DNA from: Leptidea sinapis
Taxonomy: Eukaryota > Arthropoda > Insecta > Lepidoptera > Pieridae
DNA: 64,000 nt
Direction: 5' to 3'
Assembly: GCF_905404315.1 (NCBI RefSeq)
Contig: NC_066273.1
Span: 9,176,001 to 9,240,000 of the forward strand
Every line of letters begins with the position of its first letter. The stretch's first letter is position 1. Position numbers and translations under genes: made by a program. The notes beneath the pieces were generated by a model, which made no database searches, was not told the origin of the DNA, and was given only the letters and a program-made list of their open reading frames with translations. Positions 22,173-33,086 of this stretch are shown in pieces.

Positions 22173-22590
22173 CAAACAGGCAATTTGCTTAGGGACAAAC
22201 GAGCGTGCGGGTCACCTGGTGTTAAGTGATCACCGCCGCTCACATTCTCTTGCAACACCAGAGGAATCACAAGAGCGTTGCCGGCCTTTAAGGAAGGTGT
22301 ACGCGCTTTTTTAGAAGGTACCCGTGTCGTATTGTCCCGGAAACACCGCTCAAGGAAGCTCATTCCATAGCTTTGTAGTACGAGAGAGAAAGCTCCTTGA
22401 AAACCGCACTGTGGAGGACCGCCACACATCCAGATGGTGGGGATGAAATCCTAACTTGTGGCGTTTCGTGCGAAGGTGGAATTCGAAGGCAGGAATCAGG
22501 TTAAACAGCTCTTCGGAACACTCCCCGTATTAAATGCGGTAGAAGACACACAATGATGCGACGTCTCTACGCAACGCTAAGAGATCCAGC
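22173..22590 (-). pseudogene. LINE C-terminal tail and 3' UTR (copy 2)
   Basis: In changing frames the reverse strand reads the typical closing motifs of this LINE: SLCVFYRI, a region with LDVWRSSTVRF-like text (frame lost here), TTKLWNEL-like text, and FLKGR-like text before the 3' UTR. It matches the cleaner copy at 52988-53278. Frameshifts and deletions are numerous. Confidence 0.75.
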
Positions 22591-22593
22591 CGT

Positions 22594-23929
22594 TCACAGA
22601 GCACTGTCAAATGGATCGAGCAGATACTGGGGTGCGCCAGACCAGAGATGACAGCAATACTCCATGTGTGGCCGGCCCTGCGCTTTGTAGAGCGCTAGAA
22701 TGTGGGCCGGCTTGAAGTATTGCCGTGCTCTATTGATGACGCCCAGCTTCTTCGAAGGCAATTTTGGCTTTGCCCTCCAGATGGCCACGGAATTGGCAAT
22801 CGCTCGAGATTTCGAGACCCAGTATTCCGATACTAGGCGCGGCTTTAAGAGAAGTGTTCTCGAAGAGCGGTGATACGACAAATGGGGTTTTTTTAGTGGT
22901 AAACGCGCAAACTTGAGTCTTCTTGGGGTTAAATTGGACAAGGTTCAATTTACCCCATTCCGCGACCTTCTCGAGAGAGGACTCGATAGAAGACACAAGT
23001 TTCTCCCGGCGCTGGTGGACAATTTCCCGAGAGAGACCTGCATGGCCATATAAACACATAACACATATCATTGATATGCAGAAGAAACAGCGTAGGAGAT
23101 AGCACACAGCCTTGGGGCACTCCAGCATTCACGGGCTTCGGGTTCGAGCAATATCCGTCGACAACGACCTGTATGCTACGCCCAGTGAGGAAGCTGGAGG
23201 TCCACTTGCACAAGCTCTCGGGAAGCCCAAATGATGGAAGTTTTGAGAGGAGCGCCTTGTGCCATACGCGATCAAAGGCCTTCGCTATATCCAGGCTAAC
23301 TGCCAGGCCTTCCCCCTTGCTTTCAATAGCCGCCGCCCATCTATGTGTTTGGTATACCAGAAGATCACCTGCCGACCGTCCATGGCGAAAGCCGTACTGT
23401 CGGTCGTTGATCAACTGGTGACCCTCTAGGTATACTAAAAGCTGGCGGCTAATTATGCTCTCCATGATTTTAGAGAGCAGGGAGGTGATAGCAATAGGCC
23501 TGTAGTTTGCCGGATCCGAACTGTCTCCTTTTTTTGGATCGGATGGACAAGGGCTGACTTCCATTTGTCAGGGACTACGCCTTTGGAATAAGAGTGCCGG
23601 AATTAACGCGTTAGCACCGGCGTCAACTCAGGGGCACACGTTCTAAGCACGATTGGAGAAATGCCATCCGGCCCGCTCGACTTCCTGACATCCAACGAAA
23701 ACAGAGCTCGCCTAACAGTTTTCTGTCTGAACTGTACTTCAGGCATAGAGCTCTGACACCGCGGGATGATCGGCGGTGTTTTTCCGTTGTCGTCAAGTGT
23801 CGAGTTGGAGGCGAAAAGAGCGCACAGGAGCTCGGCTTTCTCTTTTGCCGTATGGGTCAGGGTGTCATTCCTCATGTGCAACGGCGGCATGGACGGCTGG
23901 TTGAAGATACCAAGAGCAGCTTTCGACAA
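22594..23929 (-). pseudogene. LINE reverse transcriptase (copy 2), catalytic YxDD lost
   Basis: Reverse transcriptase that would copy the element's own RNA at the nicked target. Motifs in order: RKSSGPDGISPIVLR, ANYRPIAITSLLSKIME, NDRQYGFRHGRSAGD, SLDIAKAFDRVWH (motif A Asp present), VPQGCVLSPTLFLLHIND, then a jump to GHAGLSREIV, WGKLNLVQFNPKKTQ and GILGLEI. The stretch that should hold the Y/F-x-D-D motif, between HINDM (about 23065) and GHAGLS, is deleted, so polymerase activity is excluded even apart from the frameshifts near 23590, 23080 and 22940. Confidence 0.85.
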
Positions 23930-24153
23930 CGACCAGAACTTGCGTGTTCCGGTCGGGTAACTGGAAAGCTGCTCGCCGATTTTGACGACGTGCTAGAATT
24001 CGCACGGGCGATTTGCCACTTAAAAAATCTGGAGGCACGGTTATATTTCCTCTTAGGAACTTTGCAGTTCGGATCCTTTGTGCCCAGTGCCGCAACCCAA
24101 GTTCGATACGCCTGTTTTTTGCAGTCAGATGCTGCTTTAACTGACGCATCGAA

Positions 24154-25208
24154 CTAGGGCTGTGATCTGCCACCGATCGGTACTGCAGAGCTTGGTATAA
24201 AAATATCCATGCCCTGCAGTATCACATCGGCTACTGCAACAGCGCAGGCACTAGGATCATCCGAAGGGAAACAAACCTTGCCCCAAGGGTAGGATGCAAA
24301 AAAGGAACGCATCCTATCCCAATCTGCTGAGTTGTAGTGCCCAACGCGGCGGGTCGCTGGTGGTCTGCGACGTTGGCGTCGGATAGGCACTACACTCCTG
24401 ACCAGGCAATGGTCGGACGTTCCGAGAGGGGCGTCGACAAAGACCTGGTAACCATCGGGATGTGTAGTCAGCAGAAGATCTAATAAGGACGGCATGTGGC
24501 TATCCACATCCGGGAGCCGCGTCGGCGACTCAACCAATTGGGACAGACCATACGCCAATGCAAAATTATGCACAGATCGCCCTGCGTAGTCTGTGGTACG
24601 TGATCCAAGCCATTCGGCATTGTGCCCGTTGAAATCACCCAAGACTACGATTTGCACGTCGCCAATTGCCGCTTGAACGCAGCCCATGAGATGATCAGTT
24701 TCTGCGTTACCACTATGGGACCTGTAGACACACGCATAGATACGGACGCGGTCCTCTAAATCTACGCGGAGCCAGAGAGTAGACAGGTCCCTACCCTCAA
24801 AATTGCCGAGACGGCGACAGCAGATATCCTCCTTAACGTACACACATACCCCGGCATGAGGCAAAAATTGTGCTCAATTTTGTACCCGGGGTACGTTAAA
24901 TATGACGTATCGCTAGGTCGAGATATCTGCGTCTCCGTAAGGAAACACAAGGCCGGCTGCGCCGTCTCAAGGTGGTGGTGGACGGCGTTTAAATTGGAGT
25001 GAATTCCCCTGATATTGCAAAAGTCCACGTTGAGCGTGGAGCGGGGTGCCGTGGTGTTTCTGCCTCGTTTGTCCTCGGTCATGTGCGGTTCTGTGCCCAC
25101 CCCAGAATACGAAGGGCAGCCCGAGCGAGAGTGCTCGGGGAGGGATTCTCCGGCTCTGGTAGAGCCGGTACCCTCCTGGGGTAATATCTCTTTATGGACA
25201 GCTCTCAT
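24154..25208 (-). pseudogene. LINE AP-endonuclease (copy 2)
   Basis: The domain starts at LNVDFCNIRGIHSNLNAV (catalytic Asn), continues with LTETQ (Glu), VYRSHSGN, VVLGDFNGHNAEWLGS (Asp, Asn) and TSDHCLV (Asp, His), all catalytic residues being present. One frameshift near 24860 (HNFCLMPG versus MPHAGVCVYV) splits it. The frame starting at 25208 includes translated leader; the true start is not certain. It is a better preserved endonuclease than copy 1. Confidence 0.85.
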
Positions 25209-25480
25209 ATTTTGTTGGGGGGAGGGGTCGGGGGTAAGGGATGGCCTCCGGTCCTCGACACTAACCTATGCGAAACATAGCGGCACTAGGCCGCTACTTC
25301 ACGCCGGTATTCTGTGCGAGTGTGGTAATTAGCCCGGACGAGTCTGGCCCGATTGTGCTGACGGCATAAGACGGCAGCGTGACTCTCCCACTTCTAAAAA
25401 GCCCTTAGTCGCCTCTTACGACACTCATGGGCCTGGGACTCCCCTATTCTTTTTACGCCCCGGGGAAAGTACAGGGCAAA

Positions 25481-26434
25481 TGTGCCGGCCGAGAGTGTGC
25501 TCGAGACTTATCGGGTAAAAGCAGCCGGCAAATAAGTCCTCAAAGTGTTGGGCTGTATGTGGTTAGAAGTTTTTAGTGAAACGCGCGGAATATTCGTGAA
25601 ATTTAATATTATCCTGAACAACTCGTCTGAACAGTGATATATGCTGTAGAAGATTCCCGCGGAGGCATATAAAGTGCTTTTCTCAAAAGAATGCAGGGAA
25701 GTAAAACACACTTTTTATATTATACATTGATTGATTAATTTACCTTTGACTTCGCTGGAAGCAGGTTTTCCATTGTCAGTTTGGATTCTGATCTTAAATC
25801 TGGAGGAGTACAATCAATCTCCATTACACTCTCTTAACCATTGGAACTCGTTTTAATTAATTATTATTAAATTTATATTTATTAAGTAGGTAAACAACGA
25901 ATTTTCAGCTTTGCCGCCAATTTTTTTTTATCATCTGTGCCGACAGACAAACGCATTTATGGCAATACAGCCACGTAAACGCAATTTGTACTAAGCAAAG
26001 AGACTATGGTATGCCAAGAATAACAAAAGAGATCCGATCAAATAGTATTTAATAACCCCAGCACGCCGTTTGATACAACATTGCAGGAGCGTTGTAATGT
26101 TCCAAATTCAAAAAACCTTCCTGCAATGTATTTGATTTTTTTTGTCCGAAATTTCGATACTACGCGTGTTCTCTTTTCGAAAATAATGACAATATTTACA
26201 AGCATGTTTGAGAAAAGATATTTATAATATTTGTCGTTATTTTGATCGATATCGATACATTTACAGAAATAACCCAACACTTACAATGCATTTACAGAAT
26301 TCACACTGACAGAAGCAAACAGATTTCGGTCTCGCTCGATGATTTGCATTGACAATCTACTAACGGCAGTGACCCACACAAAAATGTTGAATAAGAATGG
26401 GTAAGCCCAGAGGAGTCGAGCCCTTGTATTCAAA
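25481..26434. other. no gene seen
   Basis: Frames of 67 and 80 codons on the minus strand (25508-25711, 26038-26280) show no recognised motif. Confidence 0.4.
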
Positions 26435-26569
26435 CCCCCTAATTCATAATAGTCTGCTAACTAAAAGCATTGCTCTCACTCTGTCTTCTTCTATTGACCT
26501 AAGTCAGAATGAGAAATAACACTCTTTAGCAGCTGTTTTAAGTTAGCGGACCATTATGAATAAGGGGGG
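26435..26569. mobile_element. MITE family M4, copy 1
   Basis: A 135-bp palindromic element with ends CCCCCTAATTCATAATAGTC and GGACCATTATGAATAAGGGGG. Same ends and interior (TCTTCTATTGACCTAAGTCAG) as 44927-45056. No coding capacity. Confidence 0.82.
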
Positions 26570-26939
26570 AAATATATACTAAAAGAATAATAAATCCTTA
26601 ATCCAATTTTATATAATTACTCATAATCTCCAAACGTAATCTTGGCAAGACATTAACATTTCAATTAATGTTCTTAACATTTAAATTATGTTAATCTCTT
26701 AAGCCGCGCGCTGTTAGCTTCATGTCAGACATTGCTTATCAACAAAAAGTGCAGTAATTAGTCTTGTTTGGGACAACTCTTCCAAAGATCGTTAATGACT
26801 ATCAGAATTTATTGAATTTAAATTGTTTCCCCGGTAATCATTATTATTATAATTCACTGACTATTTTTATAATTACAATTAATTCGACCAGCAGATTTAC
26901 TCTCTCTCCTTTACTCTGTCAGTCATAAACGCCTCTCGC

Positions 26940-27252
26940 CTCCTCACGCACATCTCACCAAAAACTATGTATGTAGTTGCAAACCTATCTTGGATGACAC
27001 CGACTCCAAAAAATTACAATAATCGTAACTAGAATTAGATTGTATAAAAATACTCAATTATTTTTATACTTTTTAGTGCATATTATATCTATTGTTTTCG
27101 AACGACCACACGGGAAGCACCAGCTTTCAAATAAAAAAATGATTATCAAAATCGGTTTAAATCCAGTCGAAAGTTTTGAGGTAGCAAACATAAAAAAAAG
27201 AACATACCGACGAATTGATAACCTCCTCCTTTGGAAGTCGGTTAAAAAAAGC
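26940..27252 (+). repeat. interspersed repeat E, copy 1
   Basis: Blocks CACATCTCACC, CAAACCTATCTTGGATGACA, CCGACTCCAAAA, ATTAGATTGTATAAAAATAC and TTTTTAGTGCATATTATATC recur in both arms of the palindrome (30786-31022 minus, 39826-40066 plus). It ends with GAAGTCGGTTAAAA. Family not named; the short 76-residue frame over it is incidental. 27253-27747 holds no gene. Confidence 0.7.
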
Positions 27253-27747
27253 TATGGTCAGCTTTTTTAATGTCCTAAATAATATATATATACCGTCTGA
27301 ACTAATTTACATAAGCCGACCTTTGTTTTTTGTTAATTATAAACTAGTGATGTATAATTATGTAGCAGGTAGGTAGGTAACAGCAGACGCTTGCAAATAA
27401 AACATTGGGACTGCGGCAACTTGACGCATATACCTTTTGAATAGGTCAGTGCATGTAATTAATGATACATATATCTCTTCAGCCATTGTTGGCGTTCTTA
27501 GCTCTCGTAATTATAAAATTTATAACTGACTTGTAATTAATCATTGCTACGAGTAATCAATGGACAATCAGATAACTTAATTTAGTTATTTTGTTGCTTT
27601 ATTTGTGTTATTTTAAATTAAAAATGTTGTTAATACATTCGATTACATGGAAGCATTCGATTTTTTTTTTTATTTAATAGGAAGCCAACGTTGTATACAA
27701 TATTATTCCTTATTCTAATAAAGCACACTCATCAATATATTTAAGTA

Positions 27748-28030
27748 TCAGTAGGAGGTTCCTTTGCACATGATGCCGGCTAGATTATGGGTACACAACA
27801 GCGCTTATATCTGCCGTGTAGCAGTAATATGTAAACATTATATTGTGTTTCGGTCTGAAGGGCGCCGTTGCTAGTGAAATTACTGGGAAAATAAGACTTA
27901 ACATCTTATGTTTCAAAGTGACGAGCAATTTTAGTGTCGTTAAAAATTCTTCGGTTTCTCAATAATCCTGAGTGGCACTGCATTGTTTTGGCAGGGCGTA
28001 TCAATTTTCATCAGCTGAACGTACTGCTAT
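27748..28030 (+). mobile_element. hairpin retroposon A, copy 6 (full length, diverged)
   Basis: Begins CAGTAGGAGGTTCCTTTGCA and continues through GGCTAGATTATGGGTA to CATCAGCTGAACGT. The A-rich end is lost. Both main stems are recognisable with several changes. Confidence 0.85.
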
Positions 28031-29030
28031 AATATAACTCACTCACACGCTAACTCAACATGCAAAATGAACAGAAAATCAATAAAATACATTAATTGCA
28101 AGGAGTAATTTAAAAAACTTACATTTCTTAAAATATTACAATATAAAAATAATATATAAATATACCGTAAAGTAAGACACGGTACACTGTAATTTATCAC
28201 CCTTACTCTTCGATCTGTAATCAGAGGCAATATATGAAACACCAGAGGTGTTAGAAGTCGGAGTTAAAAGGTAAAAAGCTATGATGATACGCATCAGCTG
28301 GATCCAGAAAGTTTTGAATTTTCAGGTATTCCAGCACGTCGGCAAAAAGAAGCGCTGCTGCAGTCCAGCAAACGAATAAAAGTAGATTATCTGTGTCATA
28401 TCATATGACATGAGCGAAACGATCTTCTACAACTTCTAATGGTGGGCAACGCAGAGGGTAAGAATAAAAATAAATCAAGCCTCCGGAATTTCCGGCCATT
28501 TAACAAAACACATGAGAGATAGACATTAACAAACAGAAATGTTCAATTACCCAAAACAAGCCTTAATACGCCATGATGCGCCTACAAGGAATAAAAAGAG
28601 GTTTATGATATTCCCATTGTTCAGTTGGACAGTATACGTTATTTAACGGGTGAGTTGTAAAGAGGCGGTAAGACACAGTTCGATCCCACACAGCGATCCG
28701 TTCCGGTCATAATTCCATTGTTCTACTGCTAATTGAATCGATGCCACTGATAGATTGTGCTGGGTCAAGCCGACTTTGAGCACACAGCTAATCAGAACTT
28801 AATCACGGATTTAACCACGTTCTAATGCAATTTAATCATATTTTTTAAAAGACAAAACATGTTTTGGCGTGCTAAGCAAGTTATTTTGTGGGTATTGCAT
28901 GAGATTGAAAGAGTGGAATCGTTAATTTCAATGGAAAATGTAATTCAAAGGAAATTATGAAAAACAAAGAAATTTAAATATTCTGTAAGAAGAAGTACTC
29001 GTATAGGCATATAATAATTGAATTTTTCAT
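28031..29030. other. no gene seen
   Basis: AT-rich, no recognised frame or repeat family. Confidence 0.4.
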
Positions 29031-29410
29031 GTGTTAACTAATGGATGCCAAACCTGGACTATTACAAAAGTTCATCTTAAAAAATATAAAGTCCGCCAGT
29101 CTGCAATGGAAAGAAGCATGGTTGGAAAAAGGAAAGTAGATAATGTGATGAAAATAAACAAAAATAGGAGACTTTTAAATAATGGTAAATCAATTGAAAT
29201 GGAGGTGGACTGGACACACAATACGAGGGAAGGACAAATCGAGCAAAGCAATAATGAAATAGGTGACCAAAATACAACAAGCGGAAAAAAGCAAGACAGT
29301 TCATAATATGGGATGAGTTAAATTCAACAGCGGGAAAAATATATAGAAAATTAAATATATTATAGACTTTGGCCAGGAAGGGGCAAATAGACGAAGATTC
29401 TTTCAAACTA
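29031..29410 (+). pseudogene. RTE-type LINE C-terminal relic
   Basis: The 91-residue frame opens with LTNGCQTWTITKVHLKKYKV and AMERSMVGKRK, matching the LTYGCETWTLTK...AMERSMLG segment that follows the polymerase in lepidopteran RTE-type LINEs. Later parts (EVDWTHNTREGQ, and in another frame TLARKGQIDEDSF) are the decayed remainder. More AT-rich than the related fragments at 5103 and 59640, consistent with greater age. Confidence 0.65.
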
Positions 29411-29839
29411 TTGCATGAGACTGAGCTATCAAGCTCGGCTGTGTATCGCCGGTTTGGGTTGGTGAGTTTAGTTCTATTGTTATCGCATTATTAACCTTGT
29501 CTTAACGAAGTTTTCACTTCTGTTGTGTGAAACACACTCTCCGTGTTTTTTAATCATTCTTGCTATATACAATTAAGTCACTTGATAGGAAATTATGACG
29601 TCCTACTTTATTTAAATATTTCAACGCTCAGGGATCATTAAAAACAATGTTTAATCATCGATTACTGGAAGTTAACCAATGGTTTAATGAAGTAGCGCAC
29701 AACTGAACTCGAGCGCACGAATCGTTAGCGCTACCGGACAATGGACAAATCGAACACGTTTCTGCGCCTGCGCACCAAGTGGAACCTGACATCATATTAT
29801 TATCATGCTACCTCTGTTCATAAGAGAAATTCCAATGAG

Positions 29840-30275
29840 ATACTAAACTCTCTATTTTGTACTATGAAGGAAACATGGAGTAACAATATTGTACCCATTG
29901 TTATTTGTTACTAACTTTGCACATTTTCTTTTTCTATCCTTACTTAAGTTAATGGTCAGCTTAATTAGACAGTAAACGGTTCTTGAAACCTGCTTCTTAA
30001 AATTGAGGCGTGTGTCTATCATCAACCCGAGGTATCGTATGAAAGGTTGAGAGGTGATCTCGTGGTTTTCTACTTTTAACAATACTATTTCTATCCTTTT
30101 TCTACCGGCGATGAGGACGGCTTCCGAGATAAAGGCCTACTAGGCCCATCCATCTACGCACTACAGCAAAGATCTCATCAAATTTCCACTTAATTTCCTC
30201 GATGTATTTTGATACGATGACAATCGCCAAGTCATCTGCATCATCGAGTGGAAGATCCTGTTTTAATAACCCATC
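29840..30275 (-). pseudogene. R1-like LINE reverse transcriptase fragment
   Basis: In changing frames the reverse strand gives DDADDLAIVIVSKYIEEI (the ADD catalytic motif region), RRWMGLVGL and, in a 76-residue open frame at 29852-30082, EITSQPFIRYLGLMIDTRLNF. This is the block around and just after the polymerase active site of R1-type LINEs (ADDLAVVV..., LRYLGVMIDTRLNF). Isolated fragment, frameshifted. Its lower end is duplicated at 30303-30450. Confidence 0.7.
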
Positions 30276-30302
30276 GTACATGATATGATATGATGAGATA
30301 AC

Positions 30303-30450
30303 CCTCTATTTTATACCATGAAGGAAACATTGAGTAACAATATTGTACCCATTGTTATTTGTTCCTAACTTTGCACTTTTGCGTTTTCTATCCTTTTACA
30401 GGTACATTGTCAGTGGTCAACTTAATTACACAGTAAATGGTGTATCGAAA
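30303..30450. repeat. direct duplication of 29850-29995
   Basis: Both stretches share ACCATGAAGGAAACAT/ACTATGAAGGAAACAT, GAGTAACAATATTGTACCCA and CAGTAAA/CGGT text, about 450 bp apart in the same orientation, with several changes between them. It looks like a local segmental duplication within the R1-like relic. Confidence 0.7.
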
Positions 30451-30518
30451 TAGGTACCATATACAAGCTGCTGCTGCTCATATAAGTTTGTCAACATAAT
30501 ATATTCATATGAGATTAA

Positions 30519-30568
30519 CGGCCGTTTTCAATAATCTATCAACCCTTAGTTTAACTTACGGATACATT
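30519..30568 (+). mobile_element. 50-bp half copy of MITE M5 at the palindrome's outer left edge
   Basis: Identical over all 50 bases to the first 50 bases of the MITE at 38344-38570 (CGGCCGTTTTCAATAATCTA to CTTACGGATACATT). It stops at TT, which is shared with the start of the palindrome arm (TTCCTAAAAGGCC): a 2-bp microhomology junction. Confidence 0.9.
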
Positions 30569-30572
30569 CCTA

Positions 30573-30672
30573 AAAGGCCGCCAATACTGGTGTAAATCCT
30601 CTGGTGTTGCAAGAGAATGTGGGGGCGGTGTTCACTTAATATCAGGTACACTCGTTTATCCTCCTCTTGAAC
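30573..30672 (+). mobile_element. CR1/Daphne-like LINE tail in left arm
   Basis: CTAAAAGGCCGCC, CTCTGGTGTTGCAAGAGAA, CACTTAATATCAGGTACACTCG. The arm begins abruptly inside this fragment, whereas in the right arm the fragment continues for about 95 bp more (40276-40370). Confidence 0.85.
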
Positions 30673-31537
30673 CTCTTAAAAATTAATGTGGAATATAAAC
30701 GAGCTATTAAAAATCTATTTGGTAAAGGTAATTAATACTAGAACGTAAGTGACCCAATAAAAAAGAAAATTTAACAGAAAAACAACCGACTTCAAAAGCA
30801 TTATTCCAAAACATTAGATATAATATGCACTAAAAAGTACAAAAATAATTGCGTATTTTTATACAATCTAATTAATTAATCTAATTCTATTATTGTTATT
30901 TTTGGAACCGGTGTCCTTCCGCTGCGACCCGCTCTCGCCTCTCGCCTCCTCACGACTCAAGCACATCTCACCTATGTATGTAGAACTAGTTACAAACCTA
31001 TCTTGGATGACACCGACTATGTAATTATCATAACAGATTATCATTATTATTACTACCGAAGATCTAATTTTTAATAAAAATATATATTGCGTATTTCAAT
31101 TTTGAATCTCACATCTATAATAGTTAACAATTCCAACGATATAATATAAATAAATAAATCTACTCTTCCACAAAAATATTCCTTTGGCAACCCTAAAGAA
31201 ACAGTAGGTACCATAAATTACAGAGCTTAGGGCCCAATGTCTTGAAGCATCATGTTTTGAGATGTGCGTAAAAATATACTGTGATTACAGTAACGTTTAT
31301 TGATGAGCAATTAAACATCACAATTAGAAAGATAATTTGTTCTCCCCGTTTTATTATTCCGTCGTTTATAGCCCGCGTTTAATAAACCTCTCCCTGTAAT
31401 TACTCTTGTCTGAATTTACTACTTACTATATTACTCAATGGCCTTTTCTGTGGGTAACTGGGGACTTAACTGTAAAACTATGTAAATTTGAATTTGTTAT
31501 GTTCTTAAAGTGATAACCCTCACTTCAACGATAGAAA

Positions 31538-31710
31538 CACAAATAAAATTTGAAAAAACAAAATTTTATGAACGAATCGGGACTCGAACCCACAACCGGC
31601 GTTCCGTGTCGGTGCTCTAACCAACTGAACTAACCGTTCGAGTGACGTATCGTCATAAAATCTTGTATTGTCTTTATTCATAAAATTTTGTTTTTCAAAT
31701 ATTATTTGTG
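31538..31710 (-). mobile_element. TIR element carrying a tRNA-like sequence (family T), copy 2
   Basis: Left end CACAAATAAAATTTGAAAAA and right end TTTTTCAAATATTATTTGTG are inverted repeats, extending inwards through CAAAATTTTATGAA/TTCATAAAATTTTG. Inside is a minus-strand tRNA-like sequence (31570-31640) with box A TTAGTTCAGTTGG and box B GGTTCGAGTCC, loop ACGGAAC. Text to the left (GTGATAACCCTCACT) is also shared with the copy at 51257, so the repeat may be larger than its TIRs. Confidence 0.7.
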
Positions 31711-32307
31711 AATATATTATTGGCTAACTAATCTCTATCTAATCTCATTTGATTGATATGGCAAGCACATGGAAGCTCAAGATGAAACCTATTTACAGAT
31801 ATGTACATCGACTCGTGCATTTATACGCACACACGCACGCTTACATATACACAAACATTATATGCCTAAATACACACACACACACACACCTTAATACACA
31901 CACACTACTTTCGCTCTTATGAGTGAAAGAAAATACCTAATACTAATAATTTTTCTGTAGTATAATTTTGATTATGATCTAGGAAAGTTGCGAGACATCC
32001 TCAATACAAGTTTCATTTAACTTGTCGGAAAGCCTCGGCTTCTAAATTAAGATATTTTGAAATTGCTGACATTGAATATTTCAATTTTAAAAGATGTTTT
32101 AGTTTAATAATTATTATTACCGAGTAGGCATAGATATTTATGGTGTTATATTAATTAATATTTATTTATAAGCCTAAAAGTTACAATAAAACAAAGAATA
32201 CGTTTTAATGAAAATTTTTAAATTTATTTATTTTATAGCCCAGAATCATGGTTTATAGTTTGCATATGAGCCTTACTATTTAAACAAAATTTATTGGATA
32301 TAAACAT

Positions 32308-32321
32308 TATACTTTCAGCAG
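32308..32321 (+). repeat. 14-bp target-site duplication, 5' side of the LOA-like LINE
   Basis: TATACTTTCAGCAG here and at 38299-38312, directly flanking the LINE. The flanking bases differ (T before this one, A before the other), so the duplication is 14 bp. Confidence 0.92.
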
Positions 32322-32378
32322 GGCGGGGGTATCGTCAATGAATTTCTCTCACGGACCTTGGTTGACGCAACCCCTACT

Positions 32379-32401
32379 CCCAGCATCTGTCCGATGCTGG
32401 G
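32379..32401 (+). promoter_or_regulatory. hairpin in the 5' leader of the LOA-like LINE
   Basis: CCCAGCAT and ATGCTGGG (8-bp perfect stem) enclose a 7-nt loop, 58 bases from the element's 5' end. Elements of this type carry their promoter and RNA structures in the leader; the role of this stem is unknown. Confidence 0.55.
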
Positions 32402-33086
32402 TTTGGCGAATGGTTTAGAGGAATATCAATACAGCGACCCTCTAAGCAAGGCCAGTGGACTATCCTTCTCGAGGTTGCCGCCCGTTTATTTGGCCAAGTG
32501 CCTCCATAGAGTCATCAAATAATTTACACTAAGGTAATTGGCAGAACAGAAACCTCTGGCCGCCCTCCCCCAACCTACCCACACAATCCTTTCCTCCTTC
32601 ACCTCACCTCGCGTGATCGAGAGGTCGAGGGCTCACTAACATCAGTGAGTAAGGAACTTGCGATCACCCACGTGTTTGTGCCGTGCGTGGATACCCGTAA
32701 GGAGGGAGTAAGGAATCCTGGTGGTTGAGCGGATAGCGGTCGGTCAGTTACCTGCTTGATGCAACACGCCTCTTTGGCCCTGATCTTCCTCTTAAACGGG
32801 CGGTCGGGGACTAGCCATTCTCGATCAATCGGCTGTGGCTTCCCGTCAGAGGGCTGCTGGCGAGTGACCCAAATCCATGTGGGTGCCTATGGCCCGGTCG
32901 CGGATGTTGAGGTGAGCGCGGGAGGCTCTCTTCCTCACGTATGCGGCTTCTACATTACTCGGCCGTCAGTCATCAGGTATTCACGGTGAGGGTTACTATA
33001 TCCTCGCAGTAGTCCTGGCGGACATGTACATCAAGGTGCATGACGTCCCCTACTGATGCTCCAAGGCGGGTGGGGCACTGACGAGG

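Larger units (their letters stand above)
22173..25480 (-). mobile_element. CR1/Daphne-like LINE, copy 2 (nearly full length, dead)
   Basis: About 3.3 kb from the 5' boundary shared with copy 1 (25480) to a 3' tail with GTGATCACTTAACACCAGGTG and GCTCGTTTGTCCC near 22173. Domains in order: 5' UTR, AP-endonuclease, linker, reverse transcriptase, C-terminal tail. No RNase H. The reading frame is broken in many places. No matching target duplication was found; the end at 22173 lacks the usual A-rich tail, so the 3' end may have been lost. Confidence 0.9.
30567..32321. repeat. left arm of the large palindrome (continues at 38313-38343)
   Basis: Reverse complement of the right arm 38571-40275, with a few per cent base changes and some indels. 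Contents in order: CR1-like LINE tail (30573-30672), repeat E (30786-31022, minus), TIR element with a tRNA-like sequence (31538-31710), and a (CA)n run (31872-31889). The last 31 bases of the arm were displaced by the LOA-like insertion and now lie at 38313-38343. Confidence 0.92.

Noticed and set aside
29077..29406. 109-codon minus-strand frame rich in aromatic residues
   Set aside because: It is the antisense shadow of the RTE-like relic on the plus strand.
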